A stretch of 64,000 nucleotides of DNA from an uncultured Bacteroidota bacterium (GTDB lineage Bacteria > Bacteroidota > Bacteroidia > Flavobacteriales > Flavobacteriaceae): the NCBI GenBank assembly GCA_902619315.1, contig CACNDW010000001.1:62001-126000 (forward strand). Reading direction: 5' to 3'. Under the pieces are notes generated by a model that saw nothing but the letters and a program-made list of their open reading frames with translations, did not search any database and was not told the origin of the DNA. Below, piece by piece: positions 52,694-62,000 of the stretch. The first letter of the stretch is position 1. The number at the start of each line of letters is the position of its first letter. The position numbers and the translations under genes are program-made.

Positions 52694-53755
52694 ATGAAAA
52701 AAAATAAACTGGCTATTGCGGGTTTGGGTAGAATTGGCAAAATACATTTAGAAAACCTTCTTCAAGTAAATGAAGTTGATGTGGTTGCGGCTATGGATTT
52801 TTATCCAGAATCTCTCCAGTTCGCATCTCAAAAAGGGGTTAAAAATCTTTACACCTCATACCATGAGATGATTCAGAAAGCATCAATAGATGCGGTTGTT
52901 ATTTGTTCTCCTACTGACACCCATGCTGATTATGTAGAAATCGCAGCTAATGCTGGAATTTCTGTTTTTTGTGAAAAACCTCTTGATTTGAATTTAAGTC
53001 GTGTTTTGGAAGTTTTGAAACTTGTAAAGAAAAAAAGAATCAAGCTTATGCTTGGCTTTAATCGGAGATTCGATAATGAATTTATTAAGGTAAAACAATT
53101 AGTCAATCAAGGAGCTGTTGGGAAGCATCATTTAGTGAAAATTACTAGTAGAGATCCTCAAGCTCCACCGATTAATTATGTTATAAATTCAGGAGGATTA
53201 TTTTTAGACATGACTATACATGATTTTGATATGGCAAGATTTCTGGTTGATAAAGAAGTTGAAGAGGTGTATGCAAAAGGGGCAGTTCTTATTAACCCAG
53301 AGTTAGCTGAAGTAGGAGATATAGATACCGCAGTAATAACACTAACCTATCAAGATGGAACTATGGCCATAATTGATAATAGTAGAGAAGCTAGTTATGG
53401 CTATGATCAAAGGGTTGAGGTATTTGGCTCCAAGGGTATGGTCAAAGCTGATAATAATCTTCATGACACCCACAAACTTTTTGATAGCAAAGGGAGTCAT
53501 GGAGCCCTTCCCCTAGATTTTTTTATAGAAAGATATATGGATGCTTACAAAAAAGAAATGGTAGCGTTTTCTGAATCACTAACTAAAGGGTTTGATATAC
53601 CTGTTAGTGGGAATGATGGACTTCAATCATTGGTAATAGGTTTAGCAGCCATTAAATCAATTAAAGAAAATAGACCTATCAAAGTTTCTGAGATTAATTA
53701 TAAACAGGAAATTTCAATGATAAAAAAAGAGATGATATCAAAAATGATGGACTAA
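52694..53755 (+). CDS. iolG: Inositol 2-dehydrogenase
   Basis: 353 residues, GFO/IDH/MocA family. Oxidises myo-inositol to 2-keto-myo-inositol with NAD, the first step of the pathway. The Rossmann motif AGLGRIGKIHLENL is at the N terminus, VFCEKPLDLN holds the conserved catalytic Lys (about residue 97), and GLFLDMTIHDFDMARFL holds the active-site Asp-x-x-x-His group. SYGYDQRVEVFGSKGM is the usual C-terminal sheet. It follows iolE by 4 nt. Length is slightly above the 335-345 typical for IolG due to a Lys-rich C-terminal tail. Confidence 0.93.
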   Translation: MKKNKLAIAGLGRIGKIHLENLLQVNEVDVVAAMDFYPESLQFASQKGVKNLYTSYHEMIQKASIDAVVICSPTDTHADYVEIAANAGISVFCEKPLDLNLSRVLEVLKLVKKKRIKLMLGFNRRFDNEFIKVKQLVNQGAVGKHHLVKITSRDPQAPPINYVINSGGLFLDMTIHDFDMARFLVDKEVEEVYAKGAVLINPELAEVGDIDTAVITLTYQDGTMAIIDNSREASYGYDQRVEVFGSKGMVKADNNLHDTHKLFDSKGSHGALPLDFFIERYMDAYKKEMVAFSESLTKGFDIPVSGNDGLQSLVIGLAAIKSIKENRPIKVSEINYKQEISMIKKEMISKMMD

Positions 53756-53773
53756 TTTAATTTAAATCCAATT

Positions 53774-55651
53774 ATGAAATCAATAAGATTAACTGTAGCT
53801 CAAGCCGTAATAAAATATTTAAATCAGCAGTATGTTGAACGAGACGGTATAGAAAACAAATTTTTTGCAGGTTGTTTTGGTATATTAGGACATGGTAATG
53901 TAGCCGGAATAGGTCAAGCCATTCAACAGCAAAACAAATTGAAATACTATCAATGTCGGAATGAGCAATCTATGGTTCATACTGCAGCGGCCTATGCAAA
54001 AATGAAAAATAGATTGAGTACATTTATGTGTACTACTTCCATTGGCCCCGGCGCAACCAATATGCTTACCGCTGCAGCTGGAGCATCTATAAATCGACTA
54101 CCCGTATTGTTAATTCCTGGAGACATTTTTGCCAAAAGAAATGTCGCTCCTGTTTTACAGCAATTGGAATCGCCAATTTCTCAAGATGTTTCAGTTAATG
54201 ATTGTTTTAAACCCGTCTCAAAATATTGGGATCGTATAAATAGACCAGAGCAAATTTTATATGCTCTTCCCGAGGTTATGAGGGTTTTGACTTCTCCAGC
54301 AGAAACCGGCGCAGTAACTCTTGCTATTCCACAGGATGTTCAGTCTGAGGCGCATGATTTCCCCTGTGAATTTTTTGAAAAGAAAACTTGGAGGATATCA
54401 AGGCCAAGACCCGATTTAAATCAACTTGATAGAGCAGTTGAAATGATTAAAAATAGTACAAAACCACTTATTATTTCTGGTGGCGGAGCTCATTATAGTT
54501 GTGCTTTGGATGTATTGAAAAAATTTGTTCACAACACCCATATCCCAATTGCTGAAACATTTGCAGGAAAAGGTGCTCTTAGATATGATGATCCACATCA
54601 ATTGGGAGCTGTTGGAGTTACAGGTACACCTGGCGCAAATCAAATCTCACAGGAAGCAGACCTGATTATTGGCCTTGGAACACGATATAGTGATTTTACT
54701 ACTGCTTCAAAAACAGCGTTTCAAAATCCCAATGTAAGGTTTCTTAATATAAATATAACTGAATTTGATGCTGCGAAGCACGGCGGACTAATGTTACAAG
54801 GTGATGCCAAAGTTATTTTAATCGAATTAATGGAGCGTTTAAAAGAATTTCGAGTATCGGAAAAGTATCGAAAACAGGTTGCTGATTTTAACCATTCATG
54901 GGAAGAAAAAGTTTCTGAAATATACAATTATCGTCATCCTAATTTGATGAGTCAAGGAGAGATTATAGGAGCAGTAAATAATTTTGCTGATGATAATGAT
55001 GTTGTATTGTGCGCTGCAGGGAGTTTACCCGGTGATCTTCACAAACTTTGGAGAACAAAAAGTAATAAAAGTTTTCATTTAGAATATGGATTTTCCTGTA
55101 TGGGTTATGAAATTGCTGGGGGTCTTGGAGCAAAAATGGCAGATCCAAGTCGTGAAATTTATGTTATGGTTGGAGATGGGAGTTATTTGATGCTTTCACA
55201 AGAAATAGTTACCTCTATTCAGGAAAATTATAAAATTACAATTGTCTTAATTGACAATGACGGATACAAAAGCATTGGTTCACTCTCAAGGAGCATAGGC
55301 AGTGAAGGGTTTGGCACTCGATTTCTGTATAGAAATCAAAACTCTCAAAAAATTGAGGGAGATGAGACAAAAAGCGATAATACATTACCTGTTCATTTAG
55401 CAGACAATGCAAGGAGTTTAGGAGCACATGTTATAGAATGTTTTGATTATAAAAGTCTTACCAATGCTCTAAGAGATGCAAAAAGTATTGAAAAAACCAC
55501 TGTAATCTACACAAAATGTGACCGATATCAGGGAATAGACGGTTATGGTTGGTGGGAGGTTCCCACTGCTGAGATTTCAGAAATGAAAATCGTAGATGAA
55601 GCTCACAAGAATAATTTAGAACAAAAGAAAAAACAAAGATTTCATAACTAA
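53774..55651 (+). CDS. iolD: 3D-(3,5/4)-trihydroxycyclohexane-1,2-dione acylhydrolase
   Basis: 625 residues, thiamine-diphosphate enzyme that opens the cyclohexanedione ring to 5-deoxy-glucuronate. The N-terminal domain has GCFGILGHGNVAGIGQAI and the catalytic-Glu region CRNEQSMVHTAAAYAK; the centre has ISGGGAHYSCA; the C-terminal ThDP-binding motif GDGSYLMLSQEI starts near residue 465 and runs on to IDNDGYKSIGSLSRSIG. These match IolD specifically. It lies 18 nt after iolG and 19 nt before the transporter gene. The C terminus is Lys-rich. Confidence 0.95.
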   Translation: MKSIRLTVAQAVIKYLNQQYVERDGIENKFFAGCFGILGHGNVAGIGQAIQQQNKLKYYQCRNEQSMVHTAAAYAKMKNRLSTFMCTTSIGPGATNMLTAAAGASINRLPVLLIPGDIFAKRNVAPVLQQLESPISQDVSVNDCFKPVSKYWDRINRPEQILYALPEVMRVLTSPAETGAVTLAIPQDVQSEAHDFPCEFFEKKTWRISRPRPDLNQLDRAVEMIKNSTKPLIISGGGAHYSCALDVLKKFVHNTHIPIAETFAGKGALRYDDPHQLGAVGVTGTPGANQISQEADLIIGLGTRYSDFTTASKTAFQNPNVRFLNINITEFDAAKHGGLMLQGDAKVILIELMERLKEFRVSEKYRKQVADFNHSWEEKVSEIYNYRHPNLMSQGEIIGAVNNFADDNDVVLCAAGSLPGDLHKLWRTKSNKSFHLEYGFSCMGYEIAGGLGAKMADPSREIYVMVGDGSYLMLSQEIVTSIQENYKITIVLIDNDGYKSIGSLSRSIGSEGFGTRFLYRNQNSQKIEGDETKSDNTLPVHLADNARSLGAHVIECFDYKSLTNALRDAKSIEKTTVIYTKCDRYQGIDGYGWWEVPTAEISEMKIVDEAHKNNLEQKKKQRFHN

Positions 55652-55670
55652 AATAGAAAGACATTAGGGT

Positions 55671-57251
55671 ATGTTGACATTTCTGACATTTATTGCATTT
55701 ATATCTTTTGTTGCAATTTATTCGTGGTTGAAGCTGAGAAAAGAAAAACTTGACTCACAGGATGGCTATTTTTTAGGAGGAAGAAGTCTTACAGGTATTG
55801 TAATAGCTGGTTCAATGTTGCTAACAAATATTTCGACTGAGCATCTGATAGGAATGAACGGTTCTTCATATAAAAATGGCTTTATAATTATAGGCTGGGA
55901 GGTAACCTCTGCATTAGCATTGGTTGCTGCAGCGATTTTTTTTGTTCCCATGTATTTAAAAATGGGTTTAACTACAATTCCTCAATTTTTAGAAAAAAGG
56001 TTTGATAATGCAACCCGAACAATGGTTGCCTTTTTTTTAATGATTTCCTTCGTAGTCACCCTACTGCCGATAGTCCTATACACAGGAGCGATCAATCTAG
56101 AGAGTATATTTAACATCTCCGAGGTACTTGAAATCAGTAAAAGTAAGGGTATTTGGATAACGGTAATGGGTATTGGAATTATCGGTTCAATTTACGCTAT
56201 TTTTGGAGGTCTTAAGGCTGTCGCAATATCTGATACAATCAATGGCTATGGGTTATTAATAGGAGGATTAGCAATTCCACTTATGGCATTGGCGAGCATT
56301 GGCCAGGGCAATCCTTTGGATGGTTTGATAAAAGTTTTTGAAAACAGTCCTGAAAAATTCAATGTTATAGGTGCTAAAGGCTCTGTTATGCCTTTTGAAG
56401 TTTTATTCACTGGTTTGATTATTAATCAAATATATTTTTGGAGTATGAATCAGACAATTATACAACGAGCACTGGGAGCAAAAAATCTTATTGAGGCTCA
56501 AAAAGGACTCTTATTTACTGGCGTTTTAAAAATTATAGTTCCTGTCATTATTATTCTACCAGGAGTAATCGGGTTTTATTTTTATGGTGAAACTTTTTAC
56601 GATAAACAGGATATGATCTATCCCGAATTGATAAAAAGAGTCTTACCTGCTGGTTTGGTTGGCCTATTTGCTGCTGTGGTGATGGGAGCCGTATTAAGTA
56701 CATTTAATAGTGTTTTAAATAGTGCTGCTACAATTTTTAGTATTGACATCTATAAACGTCATCTTGGAGTCAATAGTTCAGATAAGAAATTAGTTTGGGT
56801 TGGAAAGCTAGCCTCAACAATATTGGCAATTTTTGCTATAATAGTTGCCCCAATGGTAGCAAATGCTCCAGATGGACTTTATCAACTTTTACAACAACTC
56901 AATGGTATTTTCTTTATTCCAATAGCGTCTATTATTCTGGCAGGATTTTTTTTAAAACGTGTCTCTGCAATGGGAGCTAAAGTTGCATTAATTTCTGGAT
57001 TAGCTTTTTATATAATTACTATTTTTATTTTAAAAGTAGATCTACATTTTATTCATATTTGGGGTATTGAGTTTTTAATCAATATTTTAATAATGTTTGT
57101 GGTATCTCACTTTTATCCCATCAAAAAAGAATTTAAAATTGACAATTTAAAAATTGTCGATTTAAGCGAATGGAAATACACCAAACACATGTCCGTGATC
57201 CTGTGTTTAGTTACTATTCTGATCTATATCCTCTTGGGTAAAAATTCATGA
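55671..57251 (+). CDS. Sodium/solute symporter, probable myo-inositol importer
   Basis: 526 residues, about 14 membrane helices, SSS family. Signature motifs: YFLGGRSLTGIVIAGSMLLTNISTEH, GLKAVAISDTINGYGLLIGG, YFWSMNQTIIQRALGAKN and FAAVVMGAVLSTFNSVLNSAATIF. The GAVLSTFNS helix carries the second sodium site. Similarity to the SGLT/SMIT branch together with the operon position points to sodium-driven myo-inositol (or inositol-derived sugar) uptake. It is followed by a HAD gene with a 4-nt ATGA overlap. No outer-membrane receptor is in this operon. Confidence 0.9.
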   Translation: MLTFLTFIAFISFVAIYSWLKLRKEKLDSQDGYFLGGRSLTGIVIAGSMLLTNISTEHLIGMNGSSYKNGFIIIGWEVTSALALVAAAIFFVPMYLKMGLTTIPQFLEKRFDNATRTMVAFFLMISFVVTLLPIVLYTGAINLESIFNISEVLEISKSKGIWITVMGIGIIGSIYAIFGGLKAVAISDTINGYGLLIGGLAIPLMALASIGQGNPLDGLIKVFENSPEKFNVIGAKGSVMPFEVLFTGLIINQIYFWSMNQTIIQRALGAKNLIEAQKGLLFTGVLKIIVPVIIILPGVIGFYFYGETFYDKQDMIYPELIKRVLPAGLVGLFAAVVMGAVLSTFNSVLNSAATIFSIDIYKRHLGVNSSDKKLVWVGKLASTILAIFAIIVAPMVANAPDGLYQLLQQLNGIFFIPIASIILAGFFLKRVSAMGAKVALISGLAFYIITIFILKVDLHFIHIWGIEFLINILIMFVVSHFYPIKKEFKIDNLKIVDLSEWKYTKHMSVILCLVTILIYILLGKNS

Positions 57252-57904
57252 AATACAATTGTGTAATTTTTGACTGTGATGGCGTACTTGTTGACAGTGA
57301 GTCGATTGCAGCCAGTGTGTGGGTTGAAATGGCTAAAAAAATAGGTGTTTCGATCAGCTTCAAATTTGCTTTTGATGAGTTTACTGGAAAATCATTCAAT
57401 AGTATCCTCGGTTACTTAAAAGATAAATCTAATTCTGAAATTCCTTATGAATTTGAGAAACAGTATCGAGAAAAATCATATGCAGCTTTTAAAGCCAACC
57501 TCCAACCCATTGAGGGCATTCATGAGGCTTTAAAAATTATATCCCTTCCATATTGCGTGGCTTCGAGTGGCCCTTTAGAAAAAATTAAGTTAAACTTATC
57601 TAAGGTAGATTTGTTGAAGTTTTTTTCTAATGATCGGATTTTTAGTTGTTATGAAATTAACAAATGGAAACCTGATCCAGCAATATACATTCACGCAGCC
57701 AAAAAAATGGGTTTTGATCCTCATGAATGTTTGGTAATTGAGGATAGTATCCCTGGTATTCAAGCCGCTATTTCTGGAGGTTTTGATGTTCTGATTTATG
57801 CCAATGAGGTTAAAAAGAAAAAATTCAACCTAAAGGGACAGACCTTTTTTTCAAAAATGAGCGATTTAAATGAAATCATTGCCAATAAATCATCAATAAT
57901 TTAG
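57248..57904 (+). CDS. HAD-IA family phosphatase / phosphomutase-like protein
   Basis: 218 residues. HAD motif I VIFDCDGVLVDSE at the N terminus, a helical C1 cap, motif II VASSGPLEKI, the conserved Lys in NKWKPDPAIYIHAA and motif IV VIEDSIPGIQAA. Beta-phosphoglucomutases, sugar-phosphatases (YniC type) and phosphoglycolate phosphatases share these motifs; the cap residues do not settle the substrate. As the last gene of the inositol operon, coupled to the transporter by a 4-nt overlap, it may remove phosphate from a side product of the pathway (inference). Confidence 0.88.
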   Translation: MKYNCVIFDCDGVLVDSESIAASVWVEMAKKIGVSISFKFAFDEFTGKSFNSILGYLKDKSNSEIPYEFEKQYREKSYAAFKANLQPIEGIHEALKIISLPYCVASSGPLEKIKLNLSKVDLLKFFSNDRIFSCYEINKWKPDPAIYIHAAKKMGFDPHECLVIEDSIPGIQAAISGGFDVLIYANEVKKKKFNLKGQTFFSKMSDLNEIIANKSSII

Positions 57905-57945
57905 TGATCGATTTTCAATAGCGATGTAAAAAAACAACTTTTATA

Positions 57946-57975
57946 TTGTATATACAAATATTGTATGTATATTTG
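57946..57975 (+). promoter_or_regulatory. Promoter with palindromic operator before the CDGSH gene
   Basis: TTG (57946-57948) and TATATTTG (57968-57975) are 19 nt apart, fitting the Bacteroidota -33/-7 promoter. The space between holds the palindrome TTGTATATACAA (57946-57957) and a half-site TTGTATGTA (57961-57969), the same arrangement as at 20372-20395 before pirin. A repressor bound here would cover both promoter elements. Confidence 0.65.
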
Positions 57976-57987
57976 TTAAAAATTGTT

Positions 57988-58071
57988 ATGAAAGATAATC
58001 GTCCAAAATGCGGATGTGGAAACACAGGTAATCCCCAAGGTTATTGTGATGGTTCTCATCTAAGTCGTTAA
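57988..58071 (+). CDS. 27-residue CDGSH-type iron-sulfur protein
   Basis: ATG 57988 to TAA 58069-58071. It encodes the complete CDGSH cluster motif and almost nothing else: KCGCGNTGNPQGYCDGSH, with ligands Cys8, Cys10, Cys20 and His24, which bind a [2Fe-2S] cluster in mitoNEET-like proteins. At 27 residues it is close to the minimum for the fold, and these proteins usually act as dimers. Own promoter and operator lie immediately upstream, and a terminator lies 22 nt after the stop, so it is an independent unit. Role is probably redox or iron-sulfur sensing or transfer. Confidence 0.82.
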   Translation: MKDNRPKCGCGNTGNPQGYCDGSHLSR

Positions 58072-58092
58072 ATTGGTTGTTTGATTGTTGAA

Positions 58093-58116
58093 AAACCCTC
58101 CCCCACAGGAGGGTTT
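58093..58116. terminator. Bidirectional rho-independent terminator
   Basis: AAACCCTCC (58093-58101), loop CCCACA, GGAGGGTTT (58108-58116), A-rich before and T-rich after. Ends the CDGSH transcript (plus) and is also placed to end the minus-strand PorP/SprF transcript whose stop is at 58161. Confidence 0.9.
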
Positions 58117-58160
58117 ATTCTTTATTTATTTGAAAATACCTCAGACAGCTAGCGGAAGAA

Positions 58161-59069
58161 CTACTCAACAAGGGGTTCTTCTCCAACTGAAACTTCGGAA
58201 GAATTGCCTAATTTGAATCGAATAGCGACTTCGTGGGCTTTAAAATTTAACCCAGAAAGTTGATCAACTCCATAAGTATCATAAGCATATCCCAACGAAA
58301 AGCCCTCATTGATATTTACCAAAGCTTGAACAGAGAAAATAGACCCTGTTCTGATGGAAAGTCCCAGTTCAAATCTGTTCATATAAGCTCCTTTTACCCC
58401 TAAATCTGTGACAGCACCAATCCCTTTTATATTGCGGTACATCAGATTGGGTTTTAAGGTAAATTTATCATTGAATGAAAACATAGCTCCTGCTGCTAGA
58501 TAGGTATGTATTCTGTCTCTAGATTGAATCTCAATATCATCATCCCGTTTTGGGTTGAATAATCTTGGCATTGAACCGGAAAACCAAATTTGCCCCATTT
58601 TTACGAAAAAACCAACCCCCATATTTGGATTAAACCTACTCAAAGATTTTTTTGCAGGATCAGGAATCTGTGTAAAAGTTGACAAAGGATTGGGATTGGC
58701 ATTATAAGAATTTCCACCTGCTTTGATTCCCAAAAAAACGGCACCGTCATTGTTTAATTTGAGTTTATAAGAAAAATCGATGGCAAACATAGTTTGTTTT
58801 TCAATAAAAATTTTGTCGGATACAACGGATATGCCCAGTCCTACATTTTTACCCACGGCACTGCTGTAGGATAAAGCAATGGTATTGGGACTATCTTCTG
58901 CATTACTCCATTGGTTTCTATTGGTTAAGCTCAATACATGTTTACCTTCCGCCCCGGCATAGGCGGGATTGATCAAGGGCATGTTGAATTGATATAGTGA
59001 CATATAGGCATCTTGTTGTGCACTTATGGCCCATGGAAATAGCAGCAACAAGAATAACTTTTTTTTCAT
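58161..59069 (-). CDS. PorP/SprF family type IX secretion system outer-membrane protein, second copy
   Basis: 302 residues. Signal peptide ending WAISAQ at about 18, then the family start YMSLYQFNMPLINPAYAGAE and TNRNQWSNAEDSPN, followed by repeated beta strands (GLGISVVSDKIF, FLGIKAGGN, LGYAYDTYG) and the final strand HEVAIRFKLGN. An acidic tail (EVSVGEEPLVE) ends the protein. It starts 4 nt after the stop of the giant TSP3 adhesin on the same strand, so the two are co-transcribed and the adhesin is the likely client. It is clearly divergent from the copy at 36090. Confidence 0.92.
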   Translation of the reverse strand: MKKKLFLLLLFPWAISAQQDAYMSLYQFNMPLINPAYAGAEGKHVLSLTNRNQWSNAEDSPNTIALSYSSAVGKNVGLGISVVSDKIFIEKQTMFAIDFSYKLKLNNDGAVFLGIKAGGNSYNANPNPLSTFTQIPDPAKKSLSRFNPNMGVGFFVKMGQIWFSGSMPRLFNPKRDDDIEIQSRDRIHTYLAAGAMFSFNDKFTLKPNLMYRNIKGIGAVTDLGVKGAYMNRFELGLSIRTGSIFSVQALVNINEGFSLGYAYDTYGVDQLSGLNFKAHEVAIRFKLGNSSEVSVGEEPLVE

Positions 59070-59073
59070 CTTG

Positions 59074-62000
59074 TTAACGGCTTAAAAAGAGCCACCCCTG
59101 ATAATCAGGATTTCCATCGGTATTAAAATCGATAATATAATAGTAGCTTCCTTCGGGAAGTTGAGCACCTTCAAATTCCCCTGCCCAATTGTTTTGGTAA
59201 TTACTTTTTTCGAAGACCAATTGGCCAGATCGGGTATAAATCCAAACCTTATTATCGGTGTATCTCAAGAAGGCATCGTCTTCCCATTGATCATTGATTC
59301 CATCTCCATTAGGAGAGAAGAAATCAACAATTTCGAGATTAATTGCGGCAAAGTCCTCACAGTAACTAAGTGAGTTATTGGGGTCGGATCCGCAACTTAT
59401 TTCATCTCCATTGGGGAAGCCATCTCCATCGGTATCATTATATGGATCACAGTTTTTAGCGTCTTTTTCGTCATTTACACCATCCTGGTCACAATCTAAA
59501 AGTGTAGACTCATAGGCATCAAAAATACCGTCTCCATCTGAGTCGTCGTCAGTAGTATCTAAATTAAGATTTAGGTCCTCGTCGATCGACTTTTTACTAT
59601 CTCCATCATCATCAGTATCAAGATAATTTGGAATGCCATCCCCATCTAGATCAGAAAGCTTATCAGAAAGTTCAGTGGCTTCAGGATCAATTTCAATTAT
59701 AGTGGGTATACCATCATTATCATCGTCAGTATCTAAATAATCCGGAATACCATCGTTGTCAAAATCTTTGTATTCACGTTCTATATCACCAATTTCATGA
59801 AGGGTAGGTATGCCGTCATTATCATCATCACTGTCAATAAAGTTAGGAATACCGTCTCCATCACTGTCCAGTGCATCGTCGGGATTACCATCAAAATTTA
59901 GGTCGGGATCTTCCAAAGGAGTTATAATCCCATCTCCATCGTCGTCAATATCATAGTAGTCGGGCAGACCATCAGAGTCGGTGTCTCTTGCATCATCAGC
60001 GTTTCTATCGCCATTGGGGTCAGGGTTTTCGTATTGTGTAAAGACACCATCATTTTCATCATCGGGATCGAGATAATCTGGAATCTCATCACCATCGAAG
60101 TCACCACTAGCGTTTCCTCTTGCAGTGATTTGTGGAGGTGTTCTGGTTTCATATTGACTATATATTGAATCGCCATCGTCATCTGGATCAACCGAATTTA
60201 TATAACCATCAGCGTCCGTATCTGAATGTATTCTCCCTGGATCAACTTTGTCCATAGGGGTTATGATAGTTGATAAGTCTGCTATGTTAACACTGGTTGT
60301 GTCTGTTACCGTTAATGAAGATGGCAACTCAGGTACTGGAACCCTAGTATCGCCCAGTGTTGTATTCACATACCCAAGCACAACCTCATAAATTCCGTCT
60401 TTATTATGATCCTGAGGATCGTTAGGATCTGGAGGATTAACGAATGCTAATGTTCCTTCTGATTCCTGCAGAGTCGAAGACTGTTGAAGACTTGAGGATT
60501 CTTGATCCCTTCTTGAAAATCTTTGAGAGAAATTTTCATAGCTCTCCTTGCTATCGGGTTCACCATTTTTAATTGTAAAGAGATGAGCATCGGCTCCACC
60601 TGATATTTTCTTACGTATTTTCCATTTACCGACACCTCTGAATGGATCAAATCTGCTATTGTTAGACTGTTTTGATTGGTTAGATGGTTTCGCACCATTA
60701 AGATCTATACCAACATTGTGATAAAGAGTCACAAATTGATGCTCAGTGAAATCTATAATTCCGTCATTATCATCGTCAATATCCTCATTATTCCCTACTC
60801 CATCATTATCTATATCGTTAACCTCTGTGGCATCTGTGGGGAAAGAGTCTATAAGATCAATGACTCCATCTCCGTCATCATCAGTGTCAGCATTGTTACC
60901 AATTCCATCAAAGTCAGTATCGGTATCTTCATTGGGATCGAGGGGGAATGCATCCTCTCCATCAGGAGTTCCGTCTCCATCGGTATCTATATTTTGTGGG
61001 TCAGTTTGAAGTCTGATTTCCTCACCGTCGCTCATCCCGTCATTATCAGTGTCAGGATTGATTGGATCAGTCCCGTAAAGCTCTTCAGTGCTGTCTGAGA
61101 GCCCATCGTTATCGTCATCAAGATCCTCAATGTCCCCAATACCATCTCCATCGGTATCTAAGTTCTCGTTGGCATCAAGTGGGAAGGCATCATCTCTATC
61201 ATTGATTCCATCTCCATCAGTATCAAGATTAAGGGGGTCGGTACCTTTGTCGATTTCCTCACCGTCAGTCAATCCATCACCATCTGAATCTGGGTTATTA
61301 GGGTCTGTATTTTGATTAACCTCATCCCCATCATCAACTCCATCCCCATCAGTATCCACTAATTTAGGATTGGTTCCTTTGCTAAATTCCTCTTGGTCAG
61401 TAAGTCCATCATTATCATCGTCTGGGTCAACACGATCGTCTAGTCCGTCCCCATCAGTATCTGTATCTCCATTAGGATCCTGGGGCATGTCATCAGTGCC
61501 GTCAAGCACTCCATCCCCGTCAGTATCAGGATTAAGGGGATCTGTTTTGAGGTCAATTTCTTCTTTGTCTGTCAGGCCATCATTGTCGGAATCTGAATCC
61601 AAGGGATCGCAGCCCAAATCGAGTTCCTCTTTATCCAAAAGACCATCATCGTCAGAATCTTGGTTTTTTGGATCTGTTCCCTGAAGCTCTTCCTCTTGGT
61701 CGGAAAGGCCATCATTGTCATCGTCTAAATCTGTATTGTCACCAACACCATCTTTATCGAAATCTTTAGTTTCAGTTGGGTCAAGTGGCAAGTCATCCTC
61801 CCCGTCCAATGCCCCATCATTATCAGAATCGGGGTCAGTGGGTAAACTACCTGATATAAGCTCATCTCCATCACTGATTCCGTCACCATCGGTATCTGGG
61901 TTTTTGGGGTTGGTCCCCTGTTCCTTTTCTTGATTATCTGAGAGCCCGTCACCGTCGGTATCACGAGATTCATTAGGGTTGAGAGGGAAGTCGTCTATGC

